Source of the DNA: Baylisascaris procyonis
Taxonomy: Eukaryota > Nematoda > Chromadorea > Rhabditida > Ascarididae
Length of the DNA stretch: 64,000 bases
Reading direction: 5' to 3'
NCBI GenBank assembly: GCA_037389465.1
Contig: JAZARR010000153.1
Coordinates: forward strand, 2,403,001-2,467,000
In this document: piece by piece, positions 27,777-40,400 of the stretch
Layout: every line of letters starts with the position of its first letter
Numbering within the stretch: position 1 is the stretch's first letter
Notes under the pieces: model-generated
Told to the model about the DNA's origin: nothing
The model's database searches: none
The model's input: only the letters and a program-made list of their open reading frames with translations
Program-made: the position numbers and the translations under genes

Positions 27777-29370
27777 TCAAGTGAGGAAAAAGCGAACTGC
27801 CAAAGTCAAACAAACCACCAAAATCTTTTGAAGTGATGATGCGGAGTTCGAGACGGAAGGAACAGTTACCGATTGAAATGCTGCCATATTCTCGTCACAT
27901 ATTTTATTCACATTTCCTATCAATTTCATACAACGCTGCCGCAACTCTGAATGAAGTGTCGTGAGCATAGTGCAATATGGTTTTTTTAAAGAAAAAGAAA
28001 AAATTCGGCCGATACTGAATTTGATAAGATGAAATAGTAGATTAGCCCCTAAAAATACACCTCTTAACTGAAGGGGCAGCATTATTTACTACTGACATAA
28101 TCAGACGCCACAAATGCACCATATCTTGATTTCGTTTATTTTAATTCATGGCGTAGCAGTGGTCTCATCGACATTTTTGTCAACGAGTTGCGCATTCCCT
28201 TCACCTCAATTACTCCACTATGTCAAACTATGGTAATTCCTTCAGATGAGTGAGCACATAAGAATCCTCAGAAACAGTTGCAGAAATGGCCATTCTGTCA
28301 TGCTTTGAATGATTTGGTCATAGATATTGTCAATAGATATATACTTTTCGGATGCTTCCGTTATCTGCGCAGAACTAAACTGCACAATTTCTTTGGTCTC
28401 CTATAGCACACTCGTCATTCCCCAACATGCTTCATTTCATGCTATAACGAAAAGAATTATAAAAGTGCACATCGTGTGAACTCCTTCGATATGTTTCTCT
28501 ATTCGATGGGAAACATAAGAAATGTTTTTTTTAAAGCAATATAAAGAACGAAAATATGCATCCCGTGTGAACATAACAAACTTGAAAACAATAAAAAGAA
28601 ATATGCATGTCTTAAGCAGGAAGAAAAGATTAAGTCAATGGCAGCAAACATTTATCTCATTAATGAAACAAAAATAAAAACATCCATGCAACACATAGTC
28701 ATGCAACGTTTCAAACCAAGCTTTACATACGAACATAGGGAATGAGGTGCATTTAAAGACAAAATATAAGAACTTAAAGTGATGCGGATGCACAATTATA
28801 GATTAACAAATATTCAGGAAAAAACAGGTGTTACGAACAGTGAAGTACCGTATAGTGGACCTATCAGTAAGGCCGATTCATTCAGAACGGAATTGGTGAA
28901 ATAATTTAAGTCAGTTTGCTGCTTGCTGAAATTCGCCTATACAAAAAAGGCGATGAAGAGTATGAAGAACAGAGCGTTAGAAGAACTTGAAATGGCTCCT
29001 AAAATTCATTCGCCACAGCTCCGAAATGCTAATTCAATCATGGCTGTCGTTCTGGCTCGAAGAATCAGTATTTATAGGTAATCGAGGATGTAATATGGTA
29101 TGATATTCACACTTGAGAATTCGACAAACACGGCCAAAATTTTTCAACGTTTAGTTACATGAATAGAACTGCATTGATGTGTCACTAATTTATAGGCTGT
29201 AATGGAAAGAAAAAAGAGGATTTCAGGTAGTTTCGTTCTGAATGCGAAAATGAAATGCACGGAATGAATCTGTGATACCTGTTGAAGAACGATGGTTGCT
29301 TATGGAATAAAAATAGCATAGAAAGTAACGGTGTAATAGAAATATTCAATTTCTGTATCAGATGAAGCAT
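27777..29370 (-). CDS. Small secreted, probably GPI-anchored protein, 4 exons, 180 aa
   Basis: I do not recognise the family. Exons: 29370-29279, 28925-28835, 28379-28258, 28014-27777 (TGA). Phases are 2, 0, 2, the total is 543 nt, and each acceptor ends in cag. Exon 1 encodes a hydrophobic leader (ITPLLSMLFLFHKQ) that reads as a signal peptide. The middle is polar and probably helical (residues such as EKYISIDNIYDQIIQSMTEW). The last exon has Cys in PYC, RQRC and NKIC, then a Ser/Asn-rich spacer (SVSNSASS) and a hydrophobic C-terminus (ILVVCLTLAV) with a very short tail, the layout of a GPI-anchor signal. The donor of exon 3 (GTGCTC) is weak. It starts about 0.7 kb below the stop of the Kunitz/lustrin gene, same strand, so a polycistronic arrangement is possible but unproven. 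Confidence 0.6.
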
Positions 29371-30084
29371 CTTAGAAAACTCGATGCGATGACGCTTTCG
29401 ATAGTAAAATAATTTGTCGATTATTGTTTAGTAAGGAGTGAATCGACTATCCGATTAGATATAACGATGACAATAATAACGAGGAACAATTTCTCTGAAT
29501 TGGATTTAAAAAATCTCTCATATTCACGATTATGCTTTGGTAAGTGGATATATGTTTATTGTCTGAATTCGCCTCTATCGCTCGCTTTATAGAAACACAA
29601 CACTGAAAGAACAGAAAAGAGAACGAATGAATCTCTCACGATTGTTATTTAATGTTTTGTAAATCCGACAGTCTTTTTGTGTTTTGTGAATAATGAATTA
29701 TTTGCGGATGTATACTATAGCTTGATGAAAAAAAAAAAATATAATTGGATGAGATCTATCGCAAATGTTACTCTTTCATGATTTTTAAATATATCAAAAT
29801 TTAGTTGTTCCATAATTAATGACGGTAAAATATCGTAGTGATCATGAAATTTTCAAACTCAATAAAGGAAATTACAGCACAGGTGTAAGATGAAGATAAG
29901 GTGGCAAAGTTGCGAATTTCATTTCAATAGCAGTGATCAACGGAAATGTGCTGCGAATATATGCATCTCGAGTGAGTGATTTCTTTTATATATTACAGGT
30001 GAGACAAAAAAGAAAATAAAGGGGCCAAAACAAGGATTTCAAGGCAGAGAACTGAATAGGCTCGTTACAAACGTATCGTCTGGC

Positions 30085-33000
30085 TTATTTTGCATACGGC
30101 ATGCTACCTGTATTGCTATCCATCATTCCAGTATTTGATTCAATACTGTTTTCGTCGAGTTTTCCAGGTGACGTCTCCAAAGGCGAACCGTGGCTTCTAT
30201 GCCCATTTTCAATTGTTGGTGATATATATGGTTGTGGAGGAATCGGAGCTAGTCCACAGCACTTCGCGAAATATGGTGACACCTTTAGTGTAAGACAATT
30301 AATGTATTTGCTCGATGATTTTGACTTCCAACTAAATAGAGTGAAATTCTGCCAACCCACATTTAGTTGTAATCTCTTTTCGGTAGCAGAGATCTCCATA
30401 AAGACTTCGAAAATTGTAATGAGCAGAAAAATTTAGAAAAAAAAGGAAATCTGCAAAAACGAAACTAATCAGTTATATGCGACTGTTCAGTTCGGGCACG
30501 AATTGGCTTTTCCTAAATCCAACGTTTTATATTATAAAAAACCATGATGCTTTCTTAGACTGCATATACATGAACGTCTCTATAAAATATTGAGGCTGAG
30601 CCCGTCCAACTACAGCGCATCTCGGTTTCCGTTACGCTTTTCCATTGTATCTATTATATATGGATGCAATCTTTTGCTTATAACTGTTCGTTCTCTCACA
30701 ACACCTATGCACCACTTTTCTCTTCGATGTTTCTCGTCCCAACAAATTGCCTCATGCAGTTTCTTCCTGTCCTGTGACTCGATGAAGAATTTCTTTAAGC
30801 TTGCGAAGGCACAATCTGCGCTTCCAACACCCCTCATAGAAGTGACGAAACCCACGGTGCTCCAGCGGGAGCATGGAATTCCTTGTTAGGAGCGAGGGCT
30901 CGGTGCCAGAAATTCTTGAGTACTTTTTGGGCGCGGGACACCTGTCATGGGGCCCCCGCGGTACACAAACTTATGAATCACCTTCATGCGACTCCCGCAA
31001 GCAGATCCCCCGTACAGGCGGCCAGGGCGGAAGGGTCGGGAAAGAAGGAGCTGAATTATGACAGCTAGTAAGAAAGGAACGTTTGAAATTTCAATTGAGG
31101 TTGGTTTTTCCTAGATATCTAATGAAAAGTTTCGAAAGGATTCACTATTTCACGCAAAGGGGAGAGTTATAACTATTTTTATCGGTTGCAGCTGCTCGCC
31201 CAGATGTGCCTCCCTTCCTCCACTTAACGTTGTGCTTCTGCATATCTAGTTTACTTATCCTATCTCAAGTTACCACTCGTACCAGAGAAATAGTAAGGTA
31301 TTTGCTATTTTTTCACATTACGATCGATTTTACCTGCACACATCGTTGCGGGGCATCGCAGAGGAGATCAGAACAACTCTTCGCGAACGTGGCCATGAAA
31401 TAATCCTCATTCATACCACCAGCAAGTGAACCATCGGGGCATTTCGATGAATACGCCTCGTTGACATAGTCTTGAAGTATTTCAAAGAACAGTTGCTTTC
31501 TATAGAGGTTTTTAAAGAACCTTGGCTGCATCAATGGGTTACCTTTGCGACGGATTCCTTACTGAATCAAGCAAGACTTCTTCATAAAATGGGCCTTCAT
31601 AAATCCTTCTAACGTGAGCGATACCTGCCACATTAATATGACTATTGCGTCCATAAAACCCATCCAGATCTTACGGTACAAAAAAAAATCTGACCGCTTA
31701 ATTGTTCCAAATATGTGGGGCAACTCTAAAATATGGCGCGAGTTGCGTCGAAAATGCTAACTTTTTATCGTTGCCACTTCACATTACATCCCTCAATTAA
31801 TGCTCAATCGAACACGATGATACCAGAATAAAATCAATCACCAAATGTCATACCTCTTTATCTTCTGAGCTATTTTCGGCCTTTCATTTTTAGTGCCGTG
31901 CTTTATTAAAGTACAAGATGTGTAGGGATCCTAAAGATATTTTCAAGGCATCCTTACCTGTAGGGAAAATTCTAAAGATTTTCCTAGTACTGGACAATTG
32001 TGTAGAATCATCTCTTCAAACCAAAAGTTGCCATTATCTTCTAATACATCATTTTTGCCCATTACACACAGCTTTTAATGTAATACATCTGTGGAGTTGC
32101 GTCTCATAACTATCCTTTATTCCACTTTTCCAAAGTAACAAATTAAAAGACTTACGTTGTATTGTGGAATTGCAGCATTCCATATAGCCGAAACCATATG
32201 AGCACTTATAGCCCTCAGGACAAAGATTATCTGCACAAGGCGGATTTTGCGTGGTCGGTTCGATAGATGGTAGAGGACCTTTGCATACACTACCGTCCGC
32301 TGAAATATCAGCACCACATCATCAAGTAAATGTGACTTCGTCAATCAGTTTCAAAAAATGAAGTTTTTATTTTATTTACTATTTATGACTTCTTTCAGAG
32401 AATTTTTTTTTACTTTCCTCCCTTTTATCTCGTTCAGTTATACCTCCATCAGAATCCTTTCCATCTTAAAGAAAATGCTGCTCAAAGACAAACTTAATTA
32501 TATGAATAAACATACCATAAAGACATTTCGATTCACAGTCATCAATAGTGATGAATCTGTTTGCGTTGCCACCACATCCCGTATATTTGAATGCAAAGCA
32601 TGATTGCCAATCTGGATCATAGAAGAAAAACTGTGCCATTCCTTAAAATACTTTATTGAAGAATTCGCTAATTAAACATTCTGAAAGCAGTGTTTAGTAA
32701 GCTGTGATTGTACTGTTATCGATTAGTCTACTATGATGATTCACCAATTCGGCGATCACATTCAAAACTTTGTTGTAACCAATAAATTGCATTTTCGACT
32801 GTTTCGTTTCCTGCACTAACATGTTTTGATTACGTCTTATTCACACAGTTCGATTTTCATTCGTTTAGTGATGCACCACTCATACTTTCTACAAGAGCTA
32901 ATGAAATATTCTAAATAGGCTCTTTTTCAAAAATAATTTAGCTCATATAACGCGAACGCGCTCTTGTCATCACTAAGCGCTCAGGAATATCAAAATATTT

Positions 33001-33733
33001 TGTTAACGCAACAAAGGCCGTCCTACTTTACGATACGGTCATCGTTGATGAGTTTTCTGGTTATCGCATTGAAAAAAGAATTTGTTTACGAAATTCTGAA
33101 ATTCTGTCTCTCAAACAAACTGTATATGCGAATGCAGCTAAGGATGATTTTTATTGCTAAACTTTTTTTTTTCACTTCACCACCACAAATTTTGGGTCAG
33201 TCACATTCCCATTCCTATCCCCTCATTTCCCCACAAGTTCAGTTGAAAATAATTTTTTCCTTTGTTTGTCTTCTTATTCATATTATATGAAACTCACTAT
33301 CGTAATCGCCACTACAATTTCCTTCGTGTTTCGGCATCGCACAAGGTGATTTGAAATTCTTATTGCCAATCCAAGAGCTTTGCCGCTTAATCTGCAACTC
33401 AAAACATTCTATACATCACGAATCAGATCTAATTTGCTTGTCATTTTCAAAACCAGGATGAGGGATATACAACACCGACCATTAATACTGCTAACTATGC
33501 GAAACATTTAAAATTATTGAAATAGATGGGGAAACTCATAAAGGTAATATGATACTTTCAAACATATTCAGCATAGCAATATCTATAACTACAAAAGTCC
33601 GAAAGAAGAACTAATCCATTGGAAGGGCTACGGGGAACTTGTTCCTATCCACTTCTGCGCATTATTCTATTATCAAACGGTCTGGTCAACGGTGGGAGTT
33701 GTTCATAAGTACTTCTAAACCTAGAGCTTCGTA

Positions 33734-33799
<66 letters not shown>

Positions 33800-36700
33800 T
33801 ACGATGGAGTTCGATGACTGAGAGTAGAGATGCGCCTTTCATTCTCTCTGATCGATGACACGAAGAACTGTAGGTTCTCCTTTCCATCAATGTTCCCTTC
33901 TCACGCATCTCAACTTCTCCTCCCAAAGCAAGAGCGGGACTTTATTTTGGTATGCAAAGTCCAGTGTGGCAACTATAAATTTTTCCACATGTGCTTTGAA
34001 GCTATGAAACAATTGAAAAGCGTTCACTACGATGAATTACTAACAGGTTTGACTGTTTGCTCACGATTTATCTATGCCTTAATTTTGCAAGAGGGAAAGG
34101 AAAGTATGATAAGTGGGATATTGTGGAAAGGGAGGTCATCTTGACAACAAGAAGGAGGGAGGGAAGGGAAAAGCCAATAAAATTGCAACTGATATCATCG
34201 ATGACGGGAAGTGATTGGAATGCTCCATCTGAATGCCGATTTAGAAAAGGGTATACATTCTATGAAAATGAAATGAAACCTGTCCTCTTGAGATCGGATT
34301 GCTTCTCGCGCGTTCTTCTTTTTTAATCATCAGTGGTGGTTTTGCAGATGGCATTTGACCTGTCTGGCCACCTGAATATCATCTGGTCATTGACTTTGCA
34401 TCTTGCTATTCACATTGCCAATAGACCTATTCATTTCACTCATGAAGTTTCGTTTAGTGTAATGAAATTTGAACTAAGGGAAATTTGTACCAGAAAGTAG
34501 AGCAGTACCTCGATAAGCAAATGAAAATAATTCGATGCAATACCTGTAGGGCGAAAATAAGAACCGCGGCGGAGTCATCTCAGAAACCCTATGGGATCAT
34601 TGAAACGTTTGATATTCTAAAAAATCAGGGGAAAGCAGTGCAAAAATGTGAAACCTTCGGAAGCGACTTCACGAAACCTTTGAAATTTTGGGAAAGACGA
34701 CATCGCTGGCGTAAATCATTTGGAACGAATGGTTTCTAACCATCTCTCGCTTTATCTTTCAACTGCTGCATAATTTAGCTTCATCGATCCCTTTCGAGGC
34801 ATAAAACTCGCGAGCCTCATAAGTCTTTCTCTTCCTTCCAATTACTCAAACGACATATACTCCAGGAAGAGACTTCAGAAAATTTCTCAAAACTTAATAC
34901 CACGTTGGTTTCGACGGCAATTTTATTCAAAGCCATCTTAGCATCTGCATAGTCAAATTTTCAGGCTACTACTATTCTACCTAGAATTTATGCGCTGTAA
35001 TACTGAACAACGACCTTCAGAACACATACGTCTCTCCGTCACGGCTCCTCCAAATCTCGGCAAACACATCCCAAAGGGGTTAAACATCTGATCAAGGTCT
35101 ATTGCATGAACCATTTACACAACGTTCTTACAGCTATCACAATAAGAAAGCATCTGCACATCGTTCGAACGAAAATATTCATGGATTCTCTCAAAATTTG
35201 TGCAAATAAAGCTAAAGAAAGTCGAAAGATTCAACATTATTGCCAAGTGCATACGTTCCAGCTTTCCATTGTGTGTAGGAAAACTCCTTAAAAGGTAATT
35301 CTTTAATGCTTTAAAGATGCAGGCTTTTATCTCAGTCTATATGGAAGATAGGACGCAACTTCTAGACCGTGGCTCTAATATGAAATAACCGGTGAAGAGA
35401 TGCTTGTAAATTTTCAACTTAGCTTCCAATTTCTCGATTTAGTTTAGCATATTTTATATTACTATTCAACATTCTGGATGCTTTGCAATTCATTTGTTAC
35501 ATCTGCAAGCTTTTATTCATCTTAAAAACTGCATAAACTCGATCTGAAGATTTGAAAGCGCTCCGAAGAATGAATTGGTATTCTGTTTTATGCCTTAAAA
35601 TATTTTCTTCTATTATCTAGGTAGTTTTTGAGGCACATGCGTCTTTCGACGATCAACTCAAGAGCCAAATAAACGAAGTCATAGAAGTAATTCGGATGAC
35701 ACTCACGTTGACAGCACTTAGCGAAGAGTGTGTTGATTTGAATACACTCAAAACCATTAGTGCACAATAAATCGCCGCAATCTCTTGCAAACAATACTTC
35801 TGAGTGGATAATTATCGATCGTAATGAACGTTGATCACGGATACAGAAAGACGATCGCGCCGCCGCATATGATTCTAAATTATTTCACACTAGCAAAACG
35901 ATAACTATATACAATCTCTTTGATAGTATTAATTCACTGCCTTAAATGACTTTTCCAAACTCCATCACATGGAGTTTATTATTGTTATTTCATATCTTTC
36001 ATTTGATCGATTGTAAAGGAATTAGTAAAACTTTCTACTTGTTTGCAATCATTCAAAACATTCAGGGCATAAAAAAACGTACTGAATCTTATAACTTGAA
36101 ATTTTTTCGTTTCATCGGTAGTTTTGGTGGCAGAAATTGCCTCTAACGAAGTTTTCATCATTGATTCTCAAGATGCAGATAAGTTTACTTCTATAAGCTT
36201 AGTCAAAATGTTGGTAAATGATTTGCTTATCTAAAATGCACGAGTAAATCATTCAGAATAAAATAGTTCTCAACTCTGAACAACAAATATTTGATTGCGC
36301 ACAATTTGCAGCCAGAAAACGTCAGTGGCTGCTGCAATAAGCTAGGGACTAAAAAACATCTAAAGGCAATATTCTGATATAACTCCTCAGGAAATTCCAT
36401 GCAAAATATTCTACCCAACAATCAGGTAATCAAGTAATGAATAATGCGAACGTTCGATAGTTTGGTTGCAGCATTGGCTAATCGATCTTTCGTCGGTTAC
36501 ACAAATAAAGCCATCATCGCATCGCCGATTGGAGCAATTCAAGTTCCCATCGAAGTTCGTTCCCACATGCGGAATTGAATAGCCGTTTGCACATGGTGAA
36601 CTTTTCACTCCTATACTGCATATTGCTGTTTATATGGGATACAATGATATTCTGATGATCTAATATACATTCTTAGCTACTCCAATTCGTTAGCAAACAG

Positions 36701-37363
36701 CTTTTTAACGCGATCCTTAAAAAAGGAGCAGATATAGTGAAAAATTCTGACAATATAGAACTTAATCACGCATAAAAAACCATACAAAGCTTATTGCTTA
36801 GATACTATTCCCTGACGTTATTTGAGATTTGTGTATTCCGACTGAATTAATTTACCATCTCATAAAATCTCATTCACATTAAGCAATTTATAGATTTGAA
36901 TAGGGCAATCTAATAGAATGAAATATCGAAAAGCACGACTACCATTCATGCATCGTTGTTCGCATTCTTCTCTTGTTTTGAAGCGATTTTCATTACCATC
37001 ACATCCTGTATAGATAAAACCGACACAAACGCTCAGTGTAGCGTCGAAATAGAAGTGCTGTACTGCAAAATTCATTTGATCCGCTTAATGTATGCGGCAA
37101 TACTCTTTACAGAAGCAATTTTCTCCTTCTGATCAATTTCAATGGAACTTGAAGCTCTTTCTATCGCACAAAGCTAAACAGTGCCGGTATCCTAAAATAT
37201 GAGGATGAAATAAGTCTGCCATAGATTACGTGAATGATAAGGTAATGAGGTTCTACTTCATACCTTTATCTTGTGAAATGCGCTCATAAATAAGGTCCGC
37301 CTGTAATGGATAAAATGAGCGCGATATTTAGATCTTGGATTTACCAGTCACTTTCCACGCATC

Positions 37364-37447
<84 letters not shown>

Positions 37448-40400
37448 GATCTTCAATCCCATTTTTCCTTGTTCCAACGATAACTCTCTTTAAAATGGTG
37501 AAATTTTGAAATTTTTTTCTATCCCGTGTTCTGCCGACTCTCTTGGATGAGTTCGTTGGGCAGCCGGATCAGTGTGGTAACGGTGGTGAAAAATGTGCTC
37601 AAAATTTCGAAGGAAAATTCCCACCCTCACAATCTCTCACATTTATGGACTTTCCCCACAAGTTTGGTATCTGGGGAGAGTGCTCTTCGAGGTGAACCCA
37701 TTGCACACAATCGGTCTTGTATACATGTGTAAGGTAGCAGGCTACGGCGTTGTAACCATTTCACTATGAAATGTGATAATTTCATTATGAAATACAAAGA
37801 CGGGTGAAAATGACAGGCACTGGGTGGTAGGATTGGCGCAGTGGTTAAAGCTGTTGGTTGGGGTCGCGGGGGCGGGAAGTTGGGTGCGGTTCCCACTTCT
37901 ATTTATTGTGTAAATAGGGGGTGGGGCGAAGCCTTTCCACCACTTTTATGTGCGATACGAAAGGGAATGGGAGCGAAGCCCCTCCTGAGCCAGGCAGGGG
38001 TCGAACACAGTACTATTTGAGAAATCCAATTTAATTCAATACAACTCGGCTCAGTCTATTCGTTAAGCTGCCTTAGCCGACAAATCTCATAGCCTTACCA
38101 CCCGACTTTTGAAGGAACCAGACTCCCCACGACCGGACAGGCTTAGGAGTCTCACTGAGAGTTGAGCGCGGAATGCAAAAACCTTATAGAACTCCCGGGC
38201 GCAGGCGGGAATCGAACCACTGACCTCCCGTTTGGAACCCGGACGCCTTATCCATTATGTCACGCGGCCACGCAAGCAAATCCCATTTGCGCACATGAAT
38301 AATTAAAATTTGAAAGATGTGTACTATGCGTTTTATTACCGGAAATATAAAGTTGTTTTTGTTCGTTTAGTATTCTTTTCCTGCCAAAGACTTTAAAAAT
38401 CATGTTGCTGTCTTACTTCATTTTCCGTTGGTTACGTGTGTGATGATTGGTGGATACTATTCTCAGCGTGTTGATTATGCTTTGTTGTAGATGATCGTTT
38501 GGCTTTAATGAAATATAACAACTGTTGTGTGATATTAGTATGGTTATGTCGATATTTCTATCTATGATGACGCTATTATATTTCTCAACGATAGTTGTAT
38601 AACTCGGCTTTTGTCAGCCTCTTTTAATTGCTTATCGATAATGCCGTACCTTATTGCTAGCCTTCGGCTATTTTTCTTCCATTCCGCGGTGCTTCCCTTC
38701 GCGATCAGCAAATCGTACTTATAGCCTCTGGGAAAAACTTACTTTTGATGAGGCGTTTATGATCGTAATGGTCCCTCCCGCCTCCCCCATTTGCTCACTT
38801 TCGATGTTTCTGTTGATGGCACTCGTCGAATTTCATCGCTAAGCAGCGGCACAGTGTTTCGAGGGTAACCATTTTATGCCCTTTTTTAAAATCTCCAAAG
38901 CGCACTGCTATATCTCATGCCCGACTTTTTAATTTGTTATAGTTTGGTAAAAATCTATCACATTAAAAGACGAAGATAGAGCAAAAAAAAGTACTAAAGG
39001 CGATAGAAGCTACAAAAATAAGCCTTTAGAGTGAAATGTTATGAAGAATGTAACATCCATATGAGCCAACAATCATTGGCCAACATCCTTCGTTGATATC
39101 ATAAAGAACGTAGAATGCGCATAACTCTTTCACTTCTATCAGCACTTCCATAGTTAAGAAGTACACAACAGTTTCGAATTTTCTTGCAAGGCTTATCGAA
39201 AGTGAACAAAAAAAAAAAAACGAAATCTTTAGCTGATGCAGCAGAATAGAGACCCTATCAACAGTATAGTCATAGCTGTTAATAACAATATTTCTGAAAA
39301 TTACTTCCTTATGAATTAAATTCTCAGATCATAATAAAGTAATATGCAAAAAAACTGCGTTTATATGCAAAATGTCTGAAAATATTGCAATTGTTTGTTA
39401 GATTTTTGAAAAGTTCATTCAAAGCTGATCACATGTGAATGCATCTACACTCTTTTAGAACAACACATCCTGAATATAACGAAAATACTCATCATGTCAA
39501 AATCTCAAATGATTCTTGACTCGGCATGAAACAAATGCATAGATTCCCAACGATCGGAGCATCCACTCACTGAACTGCTCAAAATTGAATAATCAAGCAT
39601 TAAGTATATGTTAGAAAGTATGAAATACAAAGCGCTGAGGAAGTAGAATTGAAAGGAAACACGTGAAACATGAAGTCTATCAGAAAATTTTTGGATTCGT
39701 ATCCAAAAAAGCAAGTTTAAAACTTGTGAAAAATCTTGATAGCCGTTTTACGAAATATGCAAATTAATTCCGAATTAAACGATTTTAGCGAATAATGAAA
39801 AGAATTTCTTAGAGCCTATTGAATCATTAACTACAAATCACTTAAGGAACTTTCTTTTTATACATCGAGGACCTAAATATAATGAATCCCAATAAATCGA
39901 ACTGAAATTAGAGTCATTAGGTTAGAAGAAGTTTGTAACAGAATCACTTGCCTCTATCGTTGCATTTTCCACTCTCTTTACTTAGCAAGCATATTGAAGC
40001 TGTTGCATTGGCGCTAGCATTTAATTTTTTAACACTGGATTTATTGATAGCATCGAGCTGCCGATCAATTAAATGAATGAAAGTACCCATTGAGCTGCCT
40101 CCTGCAAACAAATATGATTATATTAACTGCCATAATGAGTTGTGTGTTGCGTTAATCATAACGTATTTATGTTTTATTAACCGATTAACTTTACAAGAAT
40201 TGAATAAATTCAGTTCAGCTCTCAATTGCAGCGGGTCAGAAAGTTTTTACTTAGGATCGTGCCTTATCGCAAATAAACTCTTTTATTTTAACTTCATCTT
40301 CACAACGAACAAAATACGAAAGGAAATCTCATGCAAAAGAAACGTCTGTAGCGAAAGACATGAGAAAAGAAAAAGGAAAAAAGACCTGCAACCGCGATGA

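Noticed and set aside
30085..30103. Splicing of the Kunitz/lustrin gene past its TAA using the GTAGCA before the stop
   Set aside because: The donor is usable in phase 1, and the exon at 27950 could accept it, but that exon fits better in the separate four-exon gene starting with its own signal peptide at 29370.
38190..38276. Functional tRNA gene on the minus strand
   Set aside because: A- and B-box-like words are present and a TCC-like anticodon can be drawn, but T-stem and acceptor pairing fail.
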